This document shows, piece after piece, positions 17,441 through 24,960 of a stretch of 64,000 bases of DNA. Location of the stretch: the NCBI GenBank assembly GCA_030550275.1, contig JAUQPR010000002.1, positions 62,001 to 126,000 on the forward strand, written 5' to 3'. How positions within the stretch are numbered: the stretch's first letter is position 1; every line of letters starts with the position of its first letter. The position numbers were made by a program, and so were the translations under genes. Below the pieces are notes generated by a model. The model saw only the letters and a program-made list of their open reading frames with translations, did no database searches and was not told the DNA's origin. Source of the stretch: Bacteroidota bacterium (GTDB lineage Bacteria > Bacteroidota > Ignavibacteria > Kapaibacteriales > HRBIN21).

Positions 17441-17448
17441 CGAAAATA
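17441..17448 (-). promoter_or_regulatory. Near-consensus -7 element (TATTTTCG) for the nucleotidyltransferase
   Basis: One mismatch to TAnnTTTG, in the spacer between asnB and the nucleotidyltransferase, 106 bases before ATG 17334. The same TAnnTTCG variant recurs at 22312 and 27450. Confidence 0.4.
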
Positions 17449-17463
17449 CGACTCCCCACACCT

Positions 17464-19293
17464 TCACAGCGACCACGGATTGCGCTCCGCCCATAGTGCA
17501 AGCTCCAGCAGGAGCCAGCGCGTGACCGGCGAGCGCAGATCGGCGCGCGCAAAGAGCTGCGGATGCAGCACCCCTGCTTGCCACAGCTTCGAATCCCGCA
17601 CGTACGCCTGCCATTCCACCCGCTCCAGCCACTCCCGCAGCGGGATACTGAAGCCGTGTTTCGGGCGGTAGACCAACTCCGGCGGTAGCTCCCGAGAGAG
17701 CAACCGCTTGAGCAGCCACTTCCCGCCGTGCTGCTCCGACCACAGCAGCCACTCCGGCAAGCGGAACACCCATTCCACCAGCCGATGGTCCAGCAATGGC
17801 ACCCGAACCTCCAGTCCCACCGCCATCGAGGCGCGGTCCACCTTGGTGAGCATCCGCTCCGGCAGCCAGGTGTGCAGGTCCAGGAACAGGCGCATCCGCA
17901 GCGGCGAATACTGCGGCTTCCAGTACCGTCGAGCAAAGGCAAGCTCATCGTAGTCGGCGGGCAGGCGCTCGCGCAATGCCGGATGCAGCAGTGTGCCGAT
18001 CTGCCCTGCGTACATCCACACGTTCGTGTGCAGCACGCGCAACGCCGGTGGCAGGAGTGCACGCAGCCACCGCATTCCCCGCAGCCCGCGACGCCGACGC
18101 ATCAGGAACGGCACCAGCCGGCGCGAACGGAGGGGGAGCCCACCGCAGCCCAGCTCCCTTCGGCTGCGAATGTAGCCGGCAAAGAGCTCATCCCCGCCGT
18201 CGCCGGAGAGCACCGCTTTGAACTCCGACCGCGCCACCTGTGCGATTGCCAGCAGCGCAATCCCGGAGCTATCCCCAAAGGGCTCATCGTAGCTTGCGGC
18301 GAAGCGCTCGAGCAACTGCGGAAACTCCTCCCCGCGCAGCGGCACCACAAGCGCCGGCACCTCCAAGCGCTGCGCCACTGCTTCGGCGTAGCGGCGCTCG
18401 CTCTTGTGGGCGTAGTCGAAATCGGCAATGATTGCCAGCACGGGCGCCCAGCGCCGAGCGTACGCTACTACCGCCGAGGAGTCCACTCCCCCGCTCAGGA
18501 ACGCCCCCAGCGGGACATCCGCAACACAGTGGAGCCGTGCACTCTCCTGCAGCAGCTCGTCCAACTCCTCGGCTGCCTGCTCGGCACTGGAGTAGCGCGC
18601 CACCTCCCCATCGGGAAGCTGCCAGTAGCGCTGCACCGTGAAGGTGGCGTGCACGGCGTCGAAGCACAGCCACGTTCCGGCTTCCAGCTTCTGCACGTGC
18701 TCGTAGATGCTACGCGGTGGGGGAATGTAGTGGTGCGCAAAGTAGTCCCACAGCGCCGCCACATTCAGCTGCAATGGGAACCCCCGCACCCGCTGGACGG
18801 CATGGAGCTCGGAGGCAAACACCAACTGCTGCCCATCCCAGCCGTAGTAGAGCGGCTTGATGCCGAGCCGATCGCGCACCAGATACAGGCGCTGCTCCTG
18901 CTCGTCCCAGAGGGCAAAGGCGAACATGCCGCGCAGGAGCTCCACGCACCCGATGCCGAAGAGCTCGTACAGCGCCAGGATGACCTCCGTATCGCTGCGG
19001 CTGCGGAAGCACCATCCCCGCTGCTGTGCCTGCTGGCGCAGCTCGGCGTAGTTGTAAATCTCCCCGTTGAACACGATGCTGCACCGCCCAGAGGGGCTGT
19101 GCATGGGCTGTGCGGCGGCATCGCTCAAATCAATGATTGCCAAGCGGCGATGCGCAAATCCCAACTGGCGCCTCGGGTGCACCCAGATCCCCCCACCATC
19201 GGGTCCGCGATGGCGCAGCGATTCGCACAGCGCCTGGAGTTCGGCTTCCTCCACCGGAGGTTCGCGACGCCATATTCCGGCAATTCCGCACAT
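17464..19293 (-). CDS. asnB: Asparagine synthetase B-type glutamine-hydrolysing amidotransferase
   Basis: 609 residues. It begins MCGIAGIW, placing the nucleophilic Cys2 at the mature N-terminus; LRHRGPDGGG and FNGEIYNY complete the glutaminase domain. The synthetase half has the ATP-binding SGGVDSSAVVAYA (P-loop SGGxDS). It makes asparagine from aspartate, or amidates a sugar or peptide in some envelope clusters. The start is fixed by the catalytic Cys; its ATG overlaps the anmK stop as TGATG at 19293. It is last in the rpiB-bshB1-anmK-asnB operon. Confidence 0.93.
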   Translation of the reverse strand: MCGIAGIWRREPPVEEAELQALCESLRHRGPDGGGIWVHPRRQLGFAHRRLAIIDLSDAAAQPMHSPSGRCSIVFNGEIYNYAELRQQAQQRGWCFRSRSDTEVILALYELFGIGCVELLRGMFAFALWDEQEQRLYLVRDRLGIKPLYYGWDGQQLVFASELHAVQRVRGFPLQLNVAALWDYFAHHYIPPPRSIYEHVQKLEAGTWLCFDAVHATFTVQRYWQLPDGEVARYSSAEQAAEELDELLQESARLHCVADVPLGAFLSGGVDSSAVVAYARRWAPVLAIIADFDYAHKSERRYAEAVAQRLEVPALVVPLRGEEFPQLLERFAASYDEPFGDSSGIALLAIAQVARSEFKAVLSGDGGDELFAGYIRSRRELGCGGLPLRSRRLVPFLMRRRRGLRGMRWLRALLPPALRVLHTNVWMYAGQIGTLLHPALRERLPADYDELAFARRYWKPQYSPLRMRLFLDLHTWLPERMLTKVDRASMAVGLEVRVPLLDHRLVEWVFRLPEWLLWSEQHGGKWLLKRLLSRELPPELVYRPKHGFSIPLREWLERVEWQAYVRDSKLWQAGVLHPQLFARADLRSPVTRWLLLELALWAERNPWSL

Positions 19294-20429
19294 CAGGGCA
19301 GCGCCACAACACCGAGCCGCACGGCGCACCGCGCACCGGTCACCTGCGGGAGATTGCCCGTCTCCTGTGCCATCCGACGGTATGCCAGGTAGGCAAAGCA
19401 GAGCGCCTCCTTCGCCAGCACCGGGATGCCGTACTCCTGGCTTGTCATCACCACAGTGCCGGGGAGCTCCTGCTGCAGCAGCTCCAGCAGAAACCCGTTG
19501 CAGGCTCCTCCGCCGGAGACGATCAGGCGCTCAACCGAGCCGGCGTAGCGGCGCAGGTTCTCGGCAACGCTCCATGCGGTGAAGCGCGTGAGCGTGTGCA
19601 CGATATCCTCCGCCGGCACCCGCGCTGGGACGTACTGCTGCAACAATGCCCGCAGGTGCGGACGCCCGAACTGCTCGCGTCCGGTGGACTTCGGCGGCGG
19701 GGCAAGCACAAACTCTATGTCCTGGAGCGCTCTCCACAGCGGCATCAGGAGCCGTCCTGCCCGTGCCGTGCGCCCCTCGGGGTCGTAGCGCAGACCGAAG
19801 AACTGCTCCATTGCGGCATCAATCCACACATTGCCCGGACCGGTATCCCAGGCGCGCACCTGCGCCGGCGAACAGCCGCGTGGTAGCACCGTCACATTTG
19901 CCATCCCGCCGAGATTGACCGCAGCAACATGCTCGTGCGGTGAGCGGAGGAATTCGTAATCGAACAGCGGCACCAACGGCGCCCCGTGCCCGCCCTGCGC
20001 CAGGTCTGCACTGCGGAAATCCCCCACGACCGGACACCCCAACCACTGCGCAAGCGCCGGGACATTGCCCAACTGCAACCCCACGCCACCCTCGGCGGCT
20101 GCGGGTTCGTGCCAGACCGTCTGCCCGTGCACGCCGACAACGTCCAACTGCTGTGGGGTTATCCCGATGCTGCGGCAGCAGGCATGGACTGCATCGGCGT
20201 AGCAGCGCGCCAATTCCCAATGCAGCCGTGCGACCTCGCCGATGGAGACCGGCTCCTCCTGCGCCCGCAGCAGCCGGTAGCGCAGCATGGGCGGGAACTC
20301 CTCATGGTGGTGTCCCAGCAAGCGGAAGCGGCGCCGACGGCGCTCCTGCCAAAACTCCGCTACCACAACATCCACGCCATCGAGCGAGGTGCCCGACATC
20401 ACCCCGGCGCACCGTCGCCGTCGGCTCAA
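19293..20429 (-). CDS. anmK: Anhydro-N-acetylmuramic acid kinase
   Basis: Phosphorylates and opens 1,6-anhydroMurNAc during peptidoglycan recycling. The ATPase-fold motifs GVMSGTSLDGVD, VGVHGQTVWHEP, NLGGMANVTVLP, AWDTGPGNVWID and VSGGGACNGFLLE are all present. No ATG precedes MSGTSLDG at a sensible distance. A TTG at 20429 overlaps the bshB1 stop as TTGA and yields MSRRRRCAGVMSGTS, matching the family N-terminus; GTG 20468 would overlap bshB1 by 43 bases. The TTG start is therefore preferred but inferred. Confidence 0.93.
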   Translation of the reverse strand: MSRRRRCAGVMSGTSLDGVDVVVAEFWQERRRRRFRLLGHHHEEFPPMLRYRLLRAQEEPVSIGEVARLHWELARCYADAVHACCRSIGITPQQLDVVGVHGQTVWHEPAAAEGGVGLQLGNVPALAQWLGCPVVGDFRSADLAQGGHGAPLVPLFDYEFLRSPHEHVAAVNLGGMANVTVLPRGCSPAQVRAWDTGPGNVWIDAAMEQFFGLRYDPEGRTARAGRLLMPLWRALQDIEFVLAPPPKSTGREQFGRPHLRALLQQYVPARVPAEDIVHTLTRFTAWSVAENLRRYAGSVERLIVSGGGACNGFLLELLQQELPGTVVMTSQEYGIPVLAKEALCFAYLAYRRMAQETGNLPQVTGARCAVRLGVVALP

Positions 20430-21193
20430 CCACGCTCGACGGGAAAGCTGTCCGGCTCCTTCAGCCACACCGATAGGCTCGGCAGTCCCACAGGTCCCAA
20501 CGCCAGAAACGCCTCGGCGTACTGCACTCCAATGCGCGTCCCGAAGTAGCGTGCCCGCAGCTCCAGGAGCTGCCAGAACTCCGGACGGGAGAGCACCGTC
20601 TCCGGCTCATTCTCCGGCGACACCCCCGGCACATATACCTGCGAGGCATGCGCCTGCACGGCACGCACCTTCTGCTCGTAGACGTCGCTGATGTCCACGT
20701 AGAAGCTCGGCTCGAACTCATACGCCTGCATGTAGCAGAAGAGCCAGCGCGGGCGATAGGGCTGCTGCGGCTGTCCGTCGCCATCCGTCGTCACCAGCTT
20801 TGCCAAGCCGCTATGGAACCACGCCATGCGCACCAGTTGGTGCACGCGCTCATGGTCGGGATGCCGCTCAACGGGTGGCGGCAGCAGGAGAATCTGCGGG
20901 CGCCAACGGCGCAATACACGCACCAGCGCCGCCACCGCCTCCGCTGTCAAGGGGATGTTCCCATCGGGCAGCCCCAGGTTCTCCCGCACGTGGATGCCCA
21001 TAATCTGCGCTGCCAGCTCGGCTTCGCGGGCGCGGAGCTCGGGATTTCCTCGGCTGCCCAATTCCCCACGGGTGCAATCCACGACCCCCACGCGGTAGCC
21101 CTCCCGCACCAGGCGGATGAGCGTCCCGCCACAGGACATCTCCACATCGTCTGGATGCGCTCCAATTGCCAGAACGTGCAGCGCTTCCCTCAT
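20426..21193 (-). CDS. bshB1: Bacillithiol biosynthesis deacetylase BshB1
   Basis: 255 residues, PIG-L/LmbE fold. Deacetylates GlcNAc-malate in bacillithiol synthesis; zinc-dependent and cytosolic. The zinc motif AHPDDVEMSCGGTL is near the N-terminus, and RHPDHERV carries the second metal-site histidines. FYVDISDVYEQKVRAVQAH and the C-terminal GTRIGVQYAEAF fit BshB1 better than mycothiol enzymes. Coupled to rpiB upstream (ATGA at 21190-21193). bshA and bshC are not in the window. Confidence 0.93.
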   Translation of the reverse strand: MREALHVLAIGAHPDDVEMSCGGTLIRLVREGYRVGVVDCTRGELGSRGNPELRAREAELAAQIMGIHVRENLGLPDGNIPLTAEAVAALVRVLRRWRPQILLLPPPVERHPDHERVHQLVRMAWFHSGLAKLVTTDGDGQPQQPYRPRWLFCYMQAYEFEPSFYVDISDVYEQKVRAVQAHASQVYVPGVSPENEPETVLSRPEFWQLLELRARYFGTRIGVQYAEAFLALGPVGLPSLSVWLKEPDSFPVERG

Positions 21194-21630
21194 CGCCCCG
21201 TCAGCCGGTGAATCTTCTCCACCCGACGCGCATGGCGTCCGCCCTCGAAGGGTGTCTGCAGGAACACCTGCACAATCTGCCAGACCTCTTCGAAGGGCAG
21301 CAGCCGCGCTCCCAGGGTTAGCACGTTGGCATCGTTGTGCTGGCGGCTCAGCCGTGCCATCTCCACTGTGCAGCAGTTTGCGGCGCGAACGCCGGGGAGC
21401 TTATTCGCCACAATACTCATCCCCACACCGCTGCCGCACAGCAGGATGCCGCGCTCGGCTTCGCCTTCGGCAACCGCCCGCGCCGCTGGCGTAGCGAAAT
21501 CGGGGTAGTCGGTGGACTCCTCCGAGCTTGTGCCGAAATCCAGCACCTCGTAGCCCGCAGCTTGCAGCAGCTCCCGCAGGCGCTCCTTGTAGGCAAATCC
21601 CGCGTGGTCGGATGCAATCGCAATGCGCAT
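21190..21630 (-). CDS. rpiB: Ribose-5-phosphate isomerase B
   Basis: 146 residues, RpiB/LacAB family. Interconverts ribose-5-P and ribulose-5-P. MRIAIASDHAGFAYKE, then GSGVGMSIVANKLPGVRAA (anion-binding loop with the catalytic-region Cys just upstream) and RQHNDANVLTLGAR identify it. First gene of a four-gene operon with a -7 element 81 bases upstream. Confidence 0.95.
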   Translation of the reverse strand: MRIAIASDHAGFAYKERLRELLQAAGYEVLDFGTSSEESTDYPDFATPAARAVAEGEAERGILLCGSGVGMSIVANKLPGVRAANCCTVEMARLSRQHNDANVLTLGARLLPFEEVWQIVQVFLQTPFEGGRHARRVEKIHRLTGR

Positions 21631-21711
21631 TACTGGCAGTACCTTCGGATTGCCCTACGGTCACACGCGGCGTGCCACGCTGTCCGCATACAGCGGGCGC
21701 ATCCCGCAGGG

Positions 21712-21719
21712 CAAAATTA
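21712..21719 (-). promoter_or_regulatory. TAnnTTTG -7 element for the rpiB operon
   Basis: TAATTTTG on the minus strand. It lies between the rpiB ATG at 21630 and the T9SS-tail fragment, giving a leader of roughly 75 bases. Confidence 0.65.
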
Positions 21720-21738
21720 GCACGCCAGCACTGCCTGC

Positions 21739-21864
21739 TCACCGCACCACCACGAGCGGCACGGCAGTGCTGCCCGCCTCCGTGCACAGCACCACCGTAT
21801 ACTGTCCCGCAGCCCAGGTGCGCACGTGCAAATACGCTGCCAGGCTTATCACCCCCAGAGCCGG
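21739..21864 (-). pseudogene. Fragment of a T9SS C-terminal sorting domain
   Basis: About 41 codons in frame directly after the TAG of the 21865-22281 gene, ending in TGA at 21739-21741. The predicted LAAYLHVRTWAAGQYTVVL and then VPLVVVR match the last strands of a type A T9SS sorting domain (compare the end of the 45439-47898 protein: RWQVNGAASGVYWLGLQV). No start codon precedes it in a plausible position, so it looks like the tail of a lost secreted protein. Being in frame with the upstream gene could mean a stop mutation split one gene, or could be chance (one in three). Confidence 0.45.
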
Positions 21865-22281
21865 CTACTCCGCCCTGCGGAGTAGCGCTTCAGGGCGCTC
21901 CTCCATCCGGAGCTGCAGCAGCAGCCAGCCCCGCCGCGGAGAGCGGTAGAACAGCAGCTCCCAGCGCAGCGGCAGAGCGTCGTAGTACTCCAGGTACTCC
22001 AGACGCAGCAGAGCTTTCCCGTGCCATTCTGCTCGGAGGAGCTCCCAGCCCAAGGGCAGCCCGTGGCGGCGCTGGAACTGCCGAGTCCGCTCGCAGAGCT
22101 GCTCCAGCCACAGGGAATCCCGCTGAGGATTTCCCTCGGCAAGCTGTTCGTACGCCCGCTCAATCTCGCCCGCCATGAGCAGCTTGAAGAACTGGCTTGT
22201 GCGCCGCTCCAGCTCTCGGGGCACGGGCTGCGCCTGGGCAATCATCCCGAGCGCCACCATCCCCACGAGTGCCCACCGCAT
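21865..22281 (-). CDS. Small secreted protein, unknown function
   Basis: 138 residues starting MRWALVGMVALGMIAQAQPVP, a clear signal peptide. The mature part (RTSQFFKLLMAGEIERAYEQLAEGNP...) has an alpha-helical start followed by beta strands (YYDALPLRWELLFYRSP), the general look of NTF2-like or DUF4864-type domains, but I cannot assign a family. ATG 22281 is preferred over 22302 because it begins the signal peptide. The stop is immediately followed in frame by the T9SS-tail fragment. Confidence 0.7.
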   Translation of the reverse strand: MRWALVGMVALGMIAQAQPVPRELERRTSQFFKLLMAGEIERAYEQLAEGNPQRDSLWLEQLCERTRQFQRRHGLPLGWELLRAEWHGKALLRLEYLEYYDALPLRWELLFYRSPRRGWLLLQLRMEERPEALLRRAE

Positions 22282-22311
22282 TGTGCTACCCTGTATTGCC
22301 ACACAGCGGGG

Positions 22312-22319
22312 CGAAAATA
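22312..22319 (-). promoter_or_regulatory. Near-consensus -7 element (TATTTTCG)
   Basis: One mismatch to TAnnTTTG, 30 bases upstream of the small secreted protein ATG at 22281 and just after the stop of the preceding operon. Confidence 0.4.
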
Positions 22320-22335
22320 GCCTGCAGCAGCAACC

Positions 22336-22860
22336 CTACCGCTGCCGAACAAGGAATCTGCCCTCGCGCAGCTCCACCACCACCGCGCTCCCGCGCTCCA
22401 CTTGGAGGAGCTCGCTCCGAAGATGCACTGCAGCATCGGCAAGCTCTACGCGGAACTTGCCCGTCACGGGGATCTCGGCATACACCTCCACGCCAACATC
22501 TCCGCGGATGCCACCCGGGGTGTAAAGCCGTTTCCACAGCGTATCGCCCGAGGGAGAGCTCACCCACACCAGCACCGGCGAGCGACGCCGCACCTGAACG
22601 CCCTGCGGACGCATGTGCCGCAGCCGCGTCTGCAGTGTATCGTACTCCACCGGCACGGACACATATGTCCAGCTCAACACCAGCCAGCCCGTCTGTGCCG
22701 AATAGCCCGGACCCGGCACCGAGCTCAACTGCGCCAGCCCAATCACGGCAAGCGCCGACCCCACCAAGACCAGGCTCCACCGGGGGCGTCCACAGCGCAG
22801 ACGAAGTAGCTTATCGGGTTTCCTGCCGCTGCTCCGCCGTGTGCTGCTGCGCCACACCAT
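22336..22860 (-). CDS. Membrane-anchored periplasmic protein at the end of the divergent HCO operon
   Basis: 174 residues with a basic N-terminus (RSSGRKPDKLLRLRCGRPR), one membrane helix (SLVLVGSALAVIGLAQLSS) and a beta-rich periplasmic domain (GDTLWKRLYTPGGI, VEVYAEIPVTGKFRVELAD). Its ATG at 22860 overlaps the fusion-protein gene by 50 bases, so it is probably co-translated. No family recognised. The Ig-like beta pattern and position suggest an accessory or assembly subunit for the adjacent oxidoreductase; that is inference. Confidence 0.7.
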   Translation of the reverse strand: MVWRSSTRRSSGRKPDKLLRLRCGRPRWSLVLVGSALAVIGLAQLSSVPGPGYSAQTGWLVLSWTYVSVPVEYDTLQTRLRHMRPQGVQVRRRSPVLVWVSSPSGDTLWKRLYTPGGIRGDVGVEVYAEIPVTGKFRVELADAAVHLRSELLQVERGSAVVVELREGRFLVRQR

Positions 22861-24253
22861 CGCCGCTCACATGCTGACGTGCCCATGCCTCGAGATGGCT
22901 CCATGCCCTCGGGGACCATTCGACCACGAGCAATTGCTGCTGCACGAGCGCCCTGTGCCGAATCCGGGGTCGGCGTTGCCCTGCCAGCCGCTCCATCGCC
23001 CACTGCTCTCCGAGCCGGTAGACACAGCGCTGGCAATGCACCACCGCCACCGCATAGCTCCGGAGTAGCTCCTGGAGCTGCTCTGCATGTACGCTCCCCA
23101 CACACGGGCGCTCGATACGCACAAATGGTGCCCGCGCAAAGCGCTCCGGAAGCGGCATTCCGGCACATGTGAGCAGAACAACCCGGCCCGGTAGCGGCGC
23201 TGCCAACGGCGGTGCAACCGGCGAGCGAATCCCGTGCTCCGGACAGGCTGCCACGCAGAGGGCACATCCCACACAGCGTTCCGGCAGTAACTGCGCCTTC
23301 ATGCCGTTTTCGAACTGCCGCATCACAATCGCCTCGTACGGACAATCCAGCGCACACTGCTGGCAGCCATCGCAGCGCTCCCAATCAATCTGCGGATGCC
23401 CCACCGCCTGCCTGCCCACAGCGGGGAGCACTGCAAGCGCAATGCCAAAGATTCCCAAGACCAGCCACACTCCCCAGGATGGAAACCACCGCAGCAACCA
23501 CAACACCGCGGCGTAGAGTGGGTCCACCTCCACCGCTATCGGCAATACCTGCGTGCCCAGCGCCGACTGACTCCGTACCGGGAACAGCAGCGCCATCACC
23601 AACAGCAGCGCCACACTCCAGAGCTGCAATGGCAGCGGCGGCAGCAATCTCGGTCGCGACAACCGCCCCAGATGTATCCACAGCCCAATAAGCAGCAGCA
23701 ACGTCAGGGCAATGTGCCCGAAAAGTGCCACCCGGAAGAATCCGCCCAGCTCTGTCGCCTCACCCCCTAAGAAGAGCCGCGCAAGAGCAACCGGGAATAT
23801 GCCACTACCGGCAAGCAAGCGCGCAATGAGGAATCCCAGCAACTGCGCCTGCGTGTCCCAGACCAGCACAAAGCCGCTCCAGCCGATGCCCACAACAATC
23901 CCCAGCATTACCAGACCGGAGAGCCACTCCAGCCAGCGCCAGAACTTCCCCTCCAGTACCATCACCACCCCATGCAGCACCACGCCCGCAAGCAAGGCAT
24001 CCGAGCTGTACCGATGCACGCTGCGCAGAAGCCCCTGCACGGAGTACCCTGACCATCCCGCCACCACCGCAGAAGCTTCCCATGGGCTCAAGGGGTAGAA
24101 TACAAAGACTCCCAGCCCGCTCACCACCGCAACTGCAAAAAGCCAAGTGCACAAGGGCTCCAGAAAGCGCAATGGATTGTACGGCGACCCGCTCACCTGC
24201 CCAAGCGCCGCACAGACCCATTCCACCCACCGCCGCCCCCTGGATGCCGCCAT
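22811..24253 (-). CDS. Cytochrome b / 2[4Fe-4S] ferredoxin / MvhD-like fusion protein
   Basis: 480 residues. Residues 30-200 are a bc1/b6-type cytochrome b N-domain with two H-x13-H pairs (His80/His94 in RSVHRYSSD...VVLH; His180/His194), enough for two b hemes. Two further membrane spans lie at about 208-224 and 262-278. Residues 294-304 and 327-337 are ferredoxin motifs CDGCQQCALDCP and CVGCALCVAACP. Residues 358-415 resemble the MvhD/FlpD iron-sulfur domain (TCAG, PCVGSVH, HCQRCVYRLGEQW). The start ATG 24253 overlaps the SCO stop as TAATG. It could pass electrons between quinol and soluble Fe-S partners or feed the neighbouring enzyme. Domain calls are from visible motifs; the role is inferred. 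Confidence 0.85.
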   Translation of the reverse strand: MAASRGRRWVEWVCAALGQVSGSPYNPLRFLEPLCTWLFAVAVVSGLGVFVFYPLSPWEASAVVAGWSGYSVQGLLRSVHRYSSDALLAGVVLHGVVMVLEGKFWRWLEWLSGLVMLGIVVGIGWSGFVLVWDTQAQLLGFLIARLLAGSGIFPVALARLFLGGEATELGGFFRVALFGHIALTLLLLIGLWIHLGRLSRPRLLPPLPLQLWSVALLLVMALLFPVRSQSALGTQVLPIAVEVDPLYAAVLWLLRWFPSWGVWLVLGIFGIALAVLPAVGRQAVGHPQIDWERCDGCQQCALDCPYEAIVMRQFENGMKAQLLPERCVGCALCVAACPEHGIRSPVAPPLAAPLPGRVVLLTCAGMPLPERFARAPFVRIERPCVGSVHAEQLQELLRSYAVAVVHCQRCVYRLGEQWAMERLAGQRRPRIRHRALVQQQLLVVEWSPRAWSHLEAWARQHVSGDGVAQQHTAEQRQETR

Positions 24254-24960
24254 TACCGCCTCCCCCGCTTCCGCTCCCATCGCCACCACACCAGCATCCC
24301 CACCAAGAGCCCAACACCGCTCAGAAGCTGTGCTACAAATGCCCAATCCACCACATAGCGCGCCGCTGCAGGATCGTAGCGGAAACAACGCAGAAAAACC
24401 CCTTCAAGAATCCCCAGCCCCGTGCTACCCCGGCGCGCCTCCAACAGGCTCAATTGCACATCGCGCAGCCGAGGCAATACCCCCAGGATGAGTCGAACAA
24501 CTCTCCCATCGGGTGCAACCACAGCAGCAACATTGGGATGGTCATACCCAAACGGCTGCGGACGCACCTGAATGCCGAGCTGCCGCAACACCGCAGCAAT
24601 GGCAAGGGAATCCCCGCAGACGCCAATCCATTGCTCCAACCCCCAACGCTGGCGAAACCGCTGCACATCCTCAGGTCGATCCCCAGGATCGAAGGACAGC
24701 ACCACCCACCGCACCGGAGCTCCCGTGTACTCTCGACTCAGCTTACCCCAGCTTGCCGCTAAGATGGAGCACGTCTGCGGACAGCGCGCGTAGATGGGCA
24801 ATACAACCGCTGGCACGGAGCCCAGAAACTCCGGAAAACGCACCTGCCCGCCGGAGTCGGTCTGCAGTACTACTCCTCCTGCCGCCGCTGTACCGCACAG
24901 CAGCAACCCTGTGCTCCATCCCAGTGCCTTCAGCGCACCTCCCATGCTGCCGCCAGCCAT
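24253..24960 (-). CDS. SCO1/SenC-like copper chaperone with C-terminal membrane helix
   Basis: 235 residues. Signal segment, then a thioredoxin-like fold with RCPQTC (Cys60, Cys64) and a distal His in GYDHPNVAAVVAPDG, the SCO triad. Unlike the lipoprotein SCO at 11862, it ends in a predicted helix (FVAQLLSGVGLLVGMLVWW) with a basic cytoplasmic tail (RWERKRGRR), so it is anchored at its C-terminus. It overlaps subunit I by 31 bases (ATG 24945 would reduce this to 16). Presumably builds the CuA centre of the adjacent subunit II. Confidence 0.88.
   Translation of the reverse strand: MAGGSMGGALKALGWSTGLLLCGTAAAGGVVLQTDSGGQVRFPEFLGSVPAVVLPIYARCPQTCSILAASWGKLSREYTGAPVRWVVLSFDPGDRPEDVQRFRQRWGLEQWIGVCGDSLAIAAVLRQLGIQVRPQPFGYDHPNVAAVVAPDGRVVRLILGVLPRLRDVQLSLLEARRGSTGLGILEGVFLRCFRYDPAAARYVVDWAFVAQLLSGVGLLVGMLVWWRWERKRGRR

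Noticed and set aside
17728-19392. 554-codon plus-strand frame
   Set aside because: Antisense to asnB, whose catalytic motifs are certain.
21631-21738. Riboswitch in the rpiB leader
   Set aside because: The ~75-base leader has no recognisable aptamer; only the -7 element is supported.
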